Source: Arthrobacter sp. PAMC25564
GTDB taxonomy: Bacteria > Actinomycetota > Actinomycetes > Actinomycetales > Micrococcaceae
Assembly (NCBI RefSeq): GCF_004798705.1
Contig: NZ_CP039290.1
Span: forward strand, 3,224,001 to 3,288,000
Direction: 5' to 3'
Length of the DNA stretch: 64,000 bases
In this document: positions 52,396 to 60,313 of the stretch, piece by piece
How positions within the stretch are numbered: the stretch's first letter is position 1
How the letters are laid out: the number at the start of each line of letters is the position of its first letter
Position numbers and translations under genes: made by a program
The notes under the pieces: generated by a model
What the model was told of the DNA's origin: nothing
The model's database searches: none
What the model saw: the letters and a program-made list of their open reading frames with translations, nothing else

Positions 52396-55300
52396 CTAAC
52401 TGCCCCCGGACGGCACCGGAACGGGGGCAGCTGCCGGGGCATGGTCAAGGTCGAGGCGGCTGTCGTCGGGGCCGATGTCCTCCGGGTTGTGCGTCACGAG
52501 GACGACGGTCCTCCCCCGCAGCCCGTACCGCAATTCGGCCAGCATCGCCCGGCCGGACTCCGCATCCAGGTGCGCCGTGGGCTCATCGAGCAGGATCACA
52601 TCCGCCCCCGTCATGAGGGTGCGGGCGACGGCCAGGCGCTGGCGTTCGCCGCCGCTGAGGAAGGCGCCGCCGGGTCCGATCCGCGTGTCCAGCCCGCCTT
52701 CCAGCCCTTCGATCAGCGGGCCGAGGCCGACGGCGGCCAGGGCCTCCCGCATCCGGGCCTCCGAAGACGCCCGCGCAGCCCCTGCCACGCCACCAGGGCC
52801 GGCGGACTCCGGGCCGGGCAGGCCCAGCATGAGGTTGCCGCGGATGGTGGAGTCGAAGAGGTGTGCCTCCTGCGGGCACCACGCGGCCCTTCCGCTGAGC
52901 AGGATGCGGCCGCTTGCTGCCGGGAGGAAGCCCAGGACGACGGCGAGCAGGGTGGATTTTCCGGAGCCCGAGGCACCGGTGACGGAGAGCCAGCGCCCCG
53001 GTTCCGCGGCGGCGGTGAGCCCGGTGAAGACCGGCGGCCCGCCTGGCCACGCTGCCGCCAGGTCCAAGAGTTCGATCCCGGGTTTGCCGCCGGGCCGTGC
53101 GGCCACCGGGACGAGGCCGCCGGTAACCCCGGCGTCGGTGTCGTCTGACTCGTCGAGGACCCCGGCGGCGCCGATCCGGCGCAGCACCGCGCGGAGTGCC
53201 GGGTACTGGCGGACCGCCGTCGTGATCGCCGCGTAGGGTTCCACGAGCGCAAGCTGCAGCAGCACAACGACGGCCACCGTGGCGGGTTCCACGGCGCCGG
53301 CGAGGACCAGCGGCGCGGCGAGCACGGCGCTGGCGAGGGCTGCCGTCCCGCAGGCCAGCACCGTGATGCCCTGGCCGAGGCCTTCCGCCCAGGCGGAACG
53401 CTGCGAGGCCGCGGTTGCGGCGCGGTCGGCCAGGCCGATGGCTTCAAGTACCGGGGCGGTGACGCCGTTGGCGTGGAGCTCCGCCCGGGCGTCGAGCGCT
53501 GCGGCGACATCCCGGAGGACCCCGGAGCGCAGACGCTGTTCGGTCCGGGCCGACATCCGGTCCGCCGCGAGTGCCAGGGCCGGGGCTGCCACGAGGCTCA
53601 GCAGGGCGGCGGCCACCAGGGCCGGCAGCGCCGCCGGCAGCAGCACGCCGATGCCAAGGACCGCCGCGGCCGCGACGGCCAGGCCGGTCAGCGGCGGAAG
53701 GACCACCCGGGGCAGCAACTCCCGGACCGTGTCGACGTCGTCCACCACGGTGCCCAGGACGTTGCCGCCCTGCAGGAGCCTGCGAAGGGACAGGGCGCGG
53801 CGGCTCAAGGACTCCCAGAGCCGGCCGCGGAGCCGGGTCAGCGCGGAGAAGACCGCATCATGAAGCAGCAGCCGCTCGGCGTAGCGCAGGGCAGCACGCC
53901 CGACGCCGAAGAACCGCACGCCCACGATAGCGGCAAGCAGGTACAGGATGGGCGGCTGTTCGCTGGCGCGGATGATGAGCCAGCCGGAGAGCCCCGCCAG
54001 CGCGACGGCGAACAGGGCAGCCAGGGTCCCCACGACGCCGGCGGCGGCGAACTTTGCCGCCACGGGGGCGAGCAGCCGGCGCAGCCGTGCCGGTGTGCTG
54101 TCGTTTGTTGCGTCATTGCCTGCGCTCGGGCCCGGGACAGCCGTTTCCGGGAGCCCCGCGGCGGGGCTGCCGGCGGGCCGGCCTCCCTCTGCCTCCGGGG
54201 CCGCCGCAGACACTGGTTCCCCTGCGCGCAGCGGCACCGCATCCGGCGCGGGGACGGCGGATCCCGGCGCCACGGACACCAGTCCGTCCGCCAGTTCCCG
54301 GGTCTGCCGGTCGTGGGCCACGAGCAGCACCGTGACCTTGCCGCGCAAACCGGCGATGGCCCGGCTGACCACGGTGGCAGATTCCCGGTCCAGGTGGGCG
54401 GTGGGTTCATCCAGCAGCAGGACGGTGGCTCCGGCCTCGATCCGGGCCAGGCCGCGGGCCAGCGCCACGCGGCGCAGCTCCCCCGGGCTGAGTTCGGCCG
54501 GGTGTTTCGCGGCGAGGTGCTCTGCGGCGCAGGCCGCCAAACAGCGGCGTGCCGCAGCATCAAACCCGGCGTCAGCCCCGCCGGTTCCTGAAGCCGCATC
54601 GCCCAGATACAGCCGGATCTCGGCCAGGACGGTCGGGGCCACCATGACGGGATGCTGCGGCACCCAGGCGAGGTCCGCCGTCGTGAATCCTTCGAGCCGG
54701 CCGCTGACGGCGGTGCCGCCGCCGGCCCCGATGGTGCCGGCCAGCACACCGAACACGGTGCTCTTGCCGGCTCCGCTGGCTCCGTCGAGGGCTGTGATCC
54801 GGCCGGCCGCCGCCGTGAAGCTCAGCGGCCCGACGGCGGCGTCCCTCCTGCCGCCGTAGCGGACCGTCAGCCCTCGCACCGTGACGGCGGGAGGCTTGGC
54901 TGCTTGGCCAGGCGCGGTGCGCTGCGGGTCGGCGGGGACCAGCGGCACGGCTTCGGGTGCTTCGAGGACGTTGGTGGTTTCGGCGAGCGCCGCGCGGCCG
55001 TCGTCGCTCGCGTGGTGGGCGGTGCCGAGTTCCCGGAGCGGAAGGTAGCAGTCGGGGGCCAGGATCAGCGCCAGAAGCCCGGCCTCGAGGGCCATGTCCC
55101 CGTTGACCAGCCGGACGCCGATGAAGACGGCAACCACGGCAACCGAGATGGTGGCGATGAGTTCAAGGGCCAGGGCGGAGAGGAACGCGGTGCGCAGGGT
55201 CCCCATGGTCCGGAAGCGGTACTCCTCGGAGATGTCCTCGAGGGCCTTCCGCTGCGCGGTGGCCCGGCCCAGGCCCACCAGGACGGGGAGGCCCTTGGCG

Positions 55301-55884
55301 AGTTCGAGCATGTGGCCGGACAGCCGGGACAGCGCAGACTGCGCCTCCTTGACCCGTTCGTCGGTATAGCGCCCGATCAGGACCATGAACAGCGGCACGA
55401 GCGGCACGGTCAACACGATCACGACGGCGCTGATCCAGTCCGCGAACACGATCCGTGCCCCGAGCAGCAACGGGATGGCCGCGCAGTTCACCAGGGCGGG
55501 CAGGAACTGGGTGTAGTAGCTGTCGAGGGCGTCCAGTCCCCGAGTGGCCAGGACGGCCAGTCCGCCGTCGGAAGGGCCTGCGGTTCGGGTCCCGTTGCGG
55601 AGTGCGCGCCCGAGCAGCCGGGAGCGCAGCTCCTCCTTGACGCCGAGTGCGGCACGGCGTGACGCGACGGTCTGGGCCCAGACGGTCAGGGACCGCAGGA
55701 TGACCCCGGCGAGGCCCCAGCTGAGTTGTTCGCCCCAGCCGGCGCTGTGGGTCATCAGTCCGGCGAGCATCGAGGCGACCGCCTGTCCCATCAGCACGAG
55801 CGACAGGGCCTTCAGGGCGGACAGCAGGCCCAGCAGGTAGAGGGCGGAACGTGTTGCGGGGCCGGCCGGGAACTGCGGTCTCAT
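52396..55884 (-). CDS. cydDC: fused CydD-CydC thiol reductant ABC exporter
   Basis: A single 1162-residue protein with two complete ABC exporter halves. Half 1: membrane domain (about 1-300) and nucleotide-binding domain (Walker A GASGAGKSTVF near residue 370, signature ELSPGELRRVALARGLA). Half 2: membrane domain from about residue 625 and a second ATPase (GASGSGKSTLLAVVLGF, LSGGERQRLAVARTLM). In E. coli CydD and CydC are separate proteins that export glutathione/cysteine and are needed to assemble cytochrome bd. The fusion is known in several actinobacteria. It starts 6 nt after the cydB stop, so it completes the cydA-cydB-cydDC operon. The linker region (about 555-625) is Ala/Pro/Gly-rich. 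Confidence 0.94.
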   Translation of the reverse strand: MRPQFPAGPATRSALYLLGLLSALKALSLVLMGQAVASMLAGLMTHSAGWGEQLSWGLAGVILRSLTVWAQTVASRRAALGVKEELRSRLLGRALRNGTRTAGPSDGGLAVLATRGLDALDSYYTQFLPALVNCAAIPLLLGARIVFADWISAVVIVLTVPLVPLFMVLIGRYTDERVKEAQSALSRLSGHMLELAKGLPVLVGLGRATAQRKALEDISEEYRFRTMGTLRTAFLSALALELIATISVAVVAVFIGVRLVNGDMALEAGLLALILAPDCYLPLRELGTAHHASDDGRAALAETTNVLEAPEAVPLVPADPQRTAPGQAAKPPAVTVRGLTVRYGGRRDAAVGPLSFTAAAGRITALDGASGAGKSTVFGVLAGTIGAGGGTAVSGRLEGFTTADLAWVPQHPVMVAPTVLAEIRLYLGDAASGTGGADAGFDAAARRCLAACAAEHLAAKHPAELSPGELRRVALARGLARIEAGATVLLLDEPTAHLDRESATVVSRAIAGLRGKVTVLLVAHDRQTRELADGLVSVAPGSAVPAPDAVPLRAGEPVSAAAPEAEGGRPAGSPAAGLPETAVPGPSAGNDATNDSTPARLRRLLAPVAAKFAAAGVVGTLAALFAVALAGLSGWLIIRASEQPPILYLLAAIVGVRFFGVGRAALRYAERLLLHDAVFSALTRLRGRLWESLSRRALSLRRLLQGGNVLGTVVDDVDTVRELLPRVVLPPLTGLAVAAAAVLGIGVLLPAALPALVAAALLSLVAAPALALAADRMSARTEQRLRSGVLRDVAAALDARAELHANGVTAPVLEAIGLADRAATAASQRSAWAEGLGQGITVLACGTAALASAVLAAPLVLAGAVEPATVAVVVLLQLALVEPYAAITTAVRQYPALRAVLRRIGAAGVLDESDDTDAGVTGGLVPVAARPGGKPGIELLDLAAAWPGGPPVFTGLTAAAEPGRWLSVTGASGSGKSTLLAVVLGFLPAASGRILLSGRAAWCPQEAHLFDSTIRGNLMLGLPGPESAGPGGVAGAARASSEARMREALAAVGLGPLIEGLEGGLDTRIGPGGAFLSGGERQRLAVARTLMTGADVILLDEPTAHLDAESGRAMLAELRYGLRGRTVVLVTHNPEDIGPDDSRLDLDHAPAAAPVPVPSGGS

Positions 55885-55890
55885 CTGGTG

Positions 55891-56940
55891 TCAGTCCTTG
55901 GGTGCCAGCGCTTTGGCGGCGATCGCGGGAAGGAAGCTGTGGGCCTCGGGGATATGGGCCGCGCTCACCCGGCGCCGGAACACCCAGTAGGTCCAGGCCT
56001 GGTAGGCCAGCACCAGCGGCAGCCCGATGCAGGCGACAACGGTCATCAGGCCCAGCGTGTAGTCCGAGGAAGAGGCGTTGGAGATTGTCAGGTTGAACGC
56101 CGGGTTCAGGGTGGACGGCAGCACCACGGGGAAGGCTGCGCCGAAGATCGAGGCGCTGCCGAGGAGCAGGAAGACGCCGAGGGCCAGGAAGGCACGCCCC
56201 TCGGCCCCGGTGCGGGCGAAGTTCCACGCGACGGCCGCCGCGACGACGGCGGCGACGACAGCGGCGATGGTCCAGGCCTTACCACTGAGCAGTTGCAGGC
56301 TCACCGCCCAGCCGGCAATCGGCAGCAGGAGCACCGGCAGCAGCCGGACGAACCACCGGCGCGCCCGGTGGCGGACGTCGCCGTCGGTCTTCAAGGCCAG
56401 GAAGGCGAGCCCGTGCAGGAGGGAGAAGCAGACGACGGCGAGGCCGCCGAGCACGGCGTAGGCGTTGAACCAGGCGAACGGGCCGCCCTCGCGGTCGCCG
56501 TTGGCGTTCAGCGGCAGGCCCGTGGTGGTGAGCGCCAGTGCGGCGCCGACGCCGAAGGCCGCCACGAGGGAACCGGCCGAGATGGCCCAGTCCCAGCGGG
56601 CGCGCCACTGCGGGGTGTCCACCTTCCCGCGGTATTCGAAGGCCACCGCGCGGAAGATGAGCGCCACGAGCACCAGCAGCAGCGGCAGGTAGAGCGCGGA
56701 GAACAGGGATGCATACCAGAGCGGGAAGGCCGCGAAGGTTGCGCCACCCGCGGTCAGCAGCCATACCTCATTGCCGTCCCAGACCGGCCCGACGGTATTG
56801 AGCAGGACGCGGCGTTCGGTGTTGTTCCGGGCGAATCCCTTCATCAGCATGCCGACGCCAAGGTCAAAGCCCTCGAGAAAGAGATAGCCCGTCCACAGCA
56901 CCGCGATGGCAATGAACCAGATGGTGGGTAGCAGTTCCAT
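55891..56940 (-). CDS. cydB: cytochrome bd ubiquinol oxidase subunit II
   Basis: Second subunit of the cytochrome bd quinol oxidase, 349 residues with about nine membrane helices. The N-terminus FIAIAVLWTGYLFLEGFDLG, then RRVLLNTVGPVWDGNEVWLL (conserved Trp-Asp-Gly-Asn-Glu) and FRAVAFEYRGKVD are family signatures. It lies 36 nt downstream of cydA and 6 nt before cydDC. No small cydX-type gene is visible in the gaps. Regulation probably follows cydA. Confidence 0.96.
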   Translation of the reverse strand: MELLPTIWFIAIAVLWTGYLFLEGFDLGVGMLMKGFARNNTERRVLLNTVGPVWDGNEVWLLTAGGATFAAFPLWYASLFSALYLPLLLVLVALIFRAVAFEYRGKVDTPQWRARWDWAISAGSLVAAFGVGAALALTTTGLPLNANGDREGGPFAWFNAYAVLGGLAVVCFSLLHGLAFLALKTDGDVRHRARRWFVRLLPVLLLPIAGWAVSLQLLSGKAWTIAAVVAAVVAAAVAWNFARTGAEGRAFLALGVFLLLGSASIFGAAFPVVLPSTLNPAFNLTISNASSSDYTLGLMTVVACIGLPLVLAYQAWTYWVFRRRVSAAHIPEAHSFLPAIAAKALAPKD

Positions 56941-56976
56941 GCTGAGAATCCTCTGCGCTTCGTAGTTTTCGAATGC

Positions 56977-58572
56977 CTAGTAGGCGAATGCCAGGACGTC
57001 GTCGGCCCCGGGCCCGCCGGCGCCCGGCGTTCCGTCCCCGGGCGGGACGTCCTTGCCGGCCGCGTGCGTGAGCTCAGGCATGGCCGAGACCACGCCGCCG
57101 CGGATGTACTGGACCAGGAGCTTGACCTCGACCACCAGCAGCACCGCATAGACGGCGGTCAGCACCACGAGGGAGGTGATCAGCTCGCCCGCGGAGACCC
57201 CGGGTGAGACGGCCGCAGCGGTGAACATAAAGACCTGGTCGATGCCGCTGGCATCAGGGTTCGGAGCAACGACGAAGGGCTGGCGGCCCATCTCGGTGAA
57301 GATCCAGCCCGCGGCGTTGGCCCCGAACGGTGCCAGAATGCCGAAGACCGCCACCCGCATGAGCCCCCGGGAGGCGGGAACGGTTCCCTTGCGGGTGGCC
57401 CAGAGCGCCACGAGCGCCGCGAAGGCCGCGATTCCGCCGAAGCCGATCATCATCCGGAATCCCCAGTAGGTGACTTCCATGACGGGCACGTACTGGATCT
57501 CCTGCCCGGCCCGGTCGCCGTAGATCGGGTTGTCCGGCAGGTGGGTGCCGTAATCGGCCTTGTACTGGCCCAGGAGGCTGTTCACGCCCTTGACCTCGGT
57601 GCTGAAGTCGCCCTTGGCCAGGAAGGAAAGGATGCCGGGGATCTCGATCACGGCCACGACGTCGTCGCAGTTCTTGGATCCAACGTTGCCGAGGCTGAGT
57701 ACGGAGAAGCCGGTGCCGTCGTGGCAGGCAGCCTCTGCGGCGGCCATCTTCATCGGCTGCTGTTCGAACATGAGCTTGCCCTGGAGGTCACCGGTGAGCG
57801 CGGTGCCGGCGAAGGAGATCATGGCGACGACGGCGCCGATCCGCAGCGAGCGGATCCAGACAGCGTGATCGGCGCGGTCGCGTCCCGGGATCGCGGACTC
57901 GCCGGGGATCACCTTGCCGTCGGCGTCGACGGTGTCAATGCCGTCGTGGCGGCGGCGCCACAGGTGGTACCAGGCGATGCCGAGCAGGAAGGCGCCGGCG
58001 ACGGCGAGAGCGCCAAAGAGGGTGTGCGGGACTGCGACGAGAGCGGTGTTGTTGGTGAAGACGGCCCACGCGTCGGTCATGACGGGCCGCCCGTTGATCA
58101 TTTCGACGCCGACGGGGTGCTGCATCCAGCTGTTCGCCACGATGATGAAGTAGGCGGAGAAGACGGAACCGATCACGGCGATCCAGAGGCAGGCGAGGTG
58201 GACGCCGCGCTTGAGCTGCTTCCAGCCGAAGATCCAGAGGCCCAGGAAGGTGGATTCCACGAAGAACGCCAGCAGGGCCTCCATGGCCAGCGGCGCCCCG
58301 AAGACGTCCCCGACAAAGCGGCTGTACTCGCTCCAGGCCATGCCGAACTGGAATTCCTGCACGATCCCGGTGGCCACGCCCATGATGAAGTTGATCAGGA
58401 AGAGCTTGCCCCAGAACTTGGTCATCCGGAGGTACTCCGGTTTGCCGGTGCGGTACCAGAGCGTCTGGATCAGGGCCACGACGAGGCCAAGGCCGATCGT
58501 CAACGGAACCATCATGAAGTGGTAGACGGTGGTGATACCGAATTGCCAGCGTGCGATTTCCAAGGCGTCCAA
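56977..58572 (-). CDS. cydA: cytochrome bd ubiquinol oxidase subunit I
   Basis: Catalytic subunit that carries hemes b558, b595 and d and reduces oxygen at low tension. The 531-residue protein has axial heme ligand H18 in TTVYHFMMVPLTIGL, GRQPFVVAP and the conserved QEFQFGMAWSEYSRFVGDVF. The quinol-binding Q loop is of short type (about residues 230-330), typical for actinobacteria. It is the first gene of the cyd operon; 34 nt upstream of its start lies the first of two BlaI-type operators (58606-58622 and 58630-58646), so repression by the neighbouring BlaI is likely. Confidence 0.96.
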   Translation of the reverse strand: MDALEIARWQFGITTVYHFMMVPLTIGLGLVVALIQTLWYRTGKPEYLRMTKFWGKLFLINFIMGVATGIVQEFQFGMAWSEYSRFVGDVFGAPLAMEALLAFFVESTFLGLWIFGWKQLKRGVHLACLWIAVIGSVFSAYFIIVANSWMQHPVGVEMINGRPVMTDAWAVFTNNTALVAVPHTLFGALAVAGAFLLGIAWYHLWRRRHDGIDTVDADGKVIPGESAIPGRDRADHAVWIRSLRIGAVVAMISFAGTALTGDLQGKLMFEQQPMKMAAAEAACHDGTGFSVLSLGNVGSKNCDDVVAVIEIPGILSFLAKGDFSTEVKGVNSLLGQYKADYGTHLPDNPIYGDRAGQEIQYVPVMEVTYWGFRMMIGFGGIAAFAALVALWATRKGTVPASRGLMRVAVFGILAPFGANAAGWIFTEMGRQPFVVAPNPDASGIDQVFMFTAAAVSPGVSAGELITSLVVLTAVYAVLLVVEVKLLVQYIRGGVVSAMPELTHAAGKDVPPGDGTPGAGGPGADDVLAFAY

Positions 58573-58605
58573 GGCAGTCCCTACTTTTGGCTAGGCATGA
58601 GTAAC

Positions 58606-58622
58606 TTCTACGTTGCGTAGAA
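58606..58622. promoter_or_regulatory. BlaI-type operator 1 (cydA side)
   Basis: TTCTAC-GTTGC-GTAGAA: perfect 6-bp arms, 5-nt spacer. It lies 34 nt upstream of the cydA start. The core CTAC/GTAG resembles the BlaI/MecI operator consensus (TACTAC...GTAGTA). Confidence 0.85.
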
Positions 58623-58629
58623 CAAAGTC

Positions 58630-58646
58630 TTCTACAGAGTGTAGAA
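58630..58646. promoter_or_regulatory. BlaI-type operator 2 (cydA side)
   Basis: TTCTAC-AGAGT-GTAGAA: same arms and spacer length. Its centre is 24 bp from that of operator 1, suggesting two dimers bound in tandem over the cydA promoter or leader. Confidence 0.85.
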
Positions 58647-58784
58647 CATATCGGCGCATCCCTGCACCCAGACTCCCACGGCGCGACACGCCTCGCAATG
58701 GCGCAGCCACAGCGGCGCCACGCAGCACCGCCGCAGCGGCCGGGAGGTGGCCGGGCCCTGCCACGACGCGCCGAAGCGGCCATG

Positions 58785-58801
58785 TTCTACCTCATGTAGA
58801 A
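58785..58801. promoter_or_regulatory. BlaI-type operator 3 (blaI side)
   Basis: TTCTAC-CTCAT-GTAGAA: third site, 104 nt upstream of the blaI start, consistent with autoregulation of blaI. The stretch between operators 2 and 3 (58647-58784) holds no gene that I can see. Confidence 0.82.
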
Positions 58802-58904
58802 AGAATGCGCAAAACGCGGTAAATTTAAGACCGAAGCAATCAGATGCCGCCCCCGGCACGGCAGAAGCGCCACCGGGAGCGGCCGGCAAAGAAGGACGTA
58901 CGGA

Positions 58905-59291
58905 ATGGCAAGTCTCGGTGAACTGGAACGGGCAGTGATGGATCTGCTCTGGGCAGGCCAAGAGGCTGCAACGGCCAACGCGTTGCGGGACCTGCTCGCG
59001 CAGAGCACCCGGTCCGAGGACGGCAGTTCCGGACACGAGGGCAAGGACCTGGCCGTCACCACTGTACTCACCGTGCTCTCCCGCCTGGAGCGGAAGGGCC
59101 TGGTCGAACGCGAACGCGGCACCCGCCCGCACCGCTATCAGGCGGTGTCCAGCCGGGCCGACCACACCGCGGAGCTCATGCACGAGGTGCTGGGATCCGC
59201 CCCTGACCGCGAGGCTGTGCTGGCGCGGTTCATTGGTTCCGTCACGGACACTGAAGCGGAGACTTTGCGCAAACTGCTGGGCCGCAGCTAG
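58905..59291 (+). CDS. BlaI/MecI/CopY family repressor
   Basis: A 128-residue winged-helix repressor: MASLGELERAVMDLLWAGQE, then a recognition helix region TTVLTVLSRLERKGLVERER with the wing TRPHRYQAVSSRADHTAELM, and a C-terminal dimerisation helix (VLARFIGSVTDTEAETLRKL). In the classical system such repressors are cleaved by a BlaR1/MecR1 metalloprotease. An insertion of about 15 residues (SEDGSSGHEG) extends the loop before the recognition helix. The three operator palindromes upstream match its family's site type. It is followed 6 nt later by the M56 peptidase and is divergent from the cyd operon. Confidence 0.93.
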   Translation: MASLGELERAVMDLLWAGQEAATANALRDLLAQSTRSEDGSSGHEGKDLAVTTVLTVLSRLERKGLVERERGTRPHRYQAVSSRADHTAELMHEVLGSAPDREAVLARFIGSVTDTEAETLRKLLGRS

Positions 59292-59297
59292 CGCCCG

Positions 59298-60287
59298 ATG
59301 TTCTGGACCTCATATCTTCTGGCGGTCCTCGCGATAGTACTGGCGTGGCCGGTGCCTATCCTCCTTTCACGTGCCCAATGGCCCGCACGCTCCCCGTTCA
59401 CGGCGATGCTGCTCTGGCAGGCCATCGCCCTTGCCGGCGGCCTGTCCATGATCGGCGCCATGCTTGTCTACGGGCTGGAACCGGTCGGGGACAGCCTGTT
59501 GGCCGGGCTGACGGCCCTGGCCGGAATGGTCTTCCACAATGCGCCCACCACGGAGCTGGGCTTCTGGCACATCTTCGCGCTCTCCGCCGCCGGGCTCCTG
59601 ACCGCCCATCTCGTCTTCACCCTGCTGCTGACGTACTACAAGATCCAGCGGCAACGGCGGCGGCACCGCGAACTGCTGGACCTGCTCGCCTCACCGTCCG
59701 CTGACGGGCCGGGAACCATGGTGATCAACCTGGACTCCCCCGTCGCCTACTGCCTGCCGGGCGGCGCACGCTCGGTGACCGTGCTCTCCGACGGGCTCAT
59801 GGCCGCCCTCGAACCCGGCGAACTCCGGGCCGTGCTGATCCACGAAAACGCCCACCTGGGCCAGCGCCATCATCTGCTGTTGTGGGCCTTCGCCGCCTGG
59901 CGCCAGGCGCTGCCGTGGCTCCCGACCACCCGGCTGGCGCAGGAATCCGTCAGTTCGCTGATCGAGATGCTCGCCGACGATGTCGCGCTGAGGACCGAAA
60001 GCAGGGCCACCCTGATCAAGGCCATCGCCATCGTGGCCAGCGGCGCCCACGGCACCCCTGCCGGCCGGCTGGCGTTCAGCCAGCCTGAGCTGGCGGACTT
60101 TGATTCCGGCCAGCCCGGCGCCACCGGCGGTGCCGGCTCGGCCCGTACCACCGCCTCCCGCGTCAGCCGGTTGCTCTCGCCCCGGCCGCCGCTTCCGGAA
60201 CCGCTCCGCGGGCTGGTTCTTGCCGCCTGCCTCCTGCTGCTCGCGGTGCCGACGGCGCTGCTGATCGTTCCCGGCCTGCTCGGCTGA
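59298..60287 (+). CDS. M56-family (BlaR1-like) membrane metallopeptidase
   Basis: A 329-residue membrane peptidase. Three N-terminal helices (LAVLAIVLAWPVPILL, FTAMLLWQAIALAGGLSMIG, IFALSAAGLLTAHLVFTLLL), a cytoplasmic catalytic domain with zinc motif HENAH (in AVLIHENAHLGQRHHLL), third ligand region EMLADDVALR, and a terminal helix LVLAACLLLLAVPTALLIV. Unlike BlaR1 it ends here without an extracellular penicillin-binding sensor domain, so beta-lactam sensing is unlikely; the signal might be redox or membrane-related. It is co-transcribed with the BlaI gene and probably cleaves that repressor. Confidence 0.9.
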   Translation: MFWTSYLLAVLAIVLAWPVPILLSRAQWPARSPFTAMLLWQAIALAGGLSMIGAMLVYGLEPVGDSLLAGLTALAGMVFHNAPTTELGFWHIFALSAAGLLTAHLVFTLLLTYYKIQRQRRRHRELLDLLASPSADGPGTMVINLDSPVAYCLPGGARSVTVLSDGLMAALEPGELRAVLIHENAHLGQRHHLLLWAFAAWRQALPWLPTTRLAQESVSSLIEMLADDVALRTESRATLIKAIAIVASGAHGTPAGRLAFSQPELADFDSGQPGATGGAGSARTTASRVSRLLSPRPPLPEPLRGLVLAACLLLLAVPTALLIVPGLLG

Positions 60288-60313
60288 TAAACCGCCTGGA
60301 ACCCCGGCACGGG

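Noticed and set aside
58905..60287. Beta-lactam resistance regulators (blaI-blaR1)
   Set aside because: No beta-lactamase or penicillin-binding gene is nearby and the peptidase lacks the sensor domain; the operators sit at the cytochrome bd genes instead.
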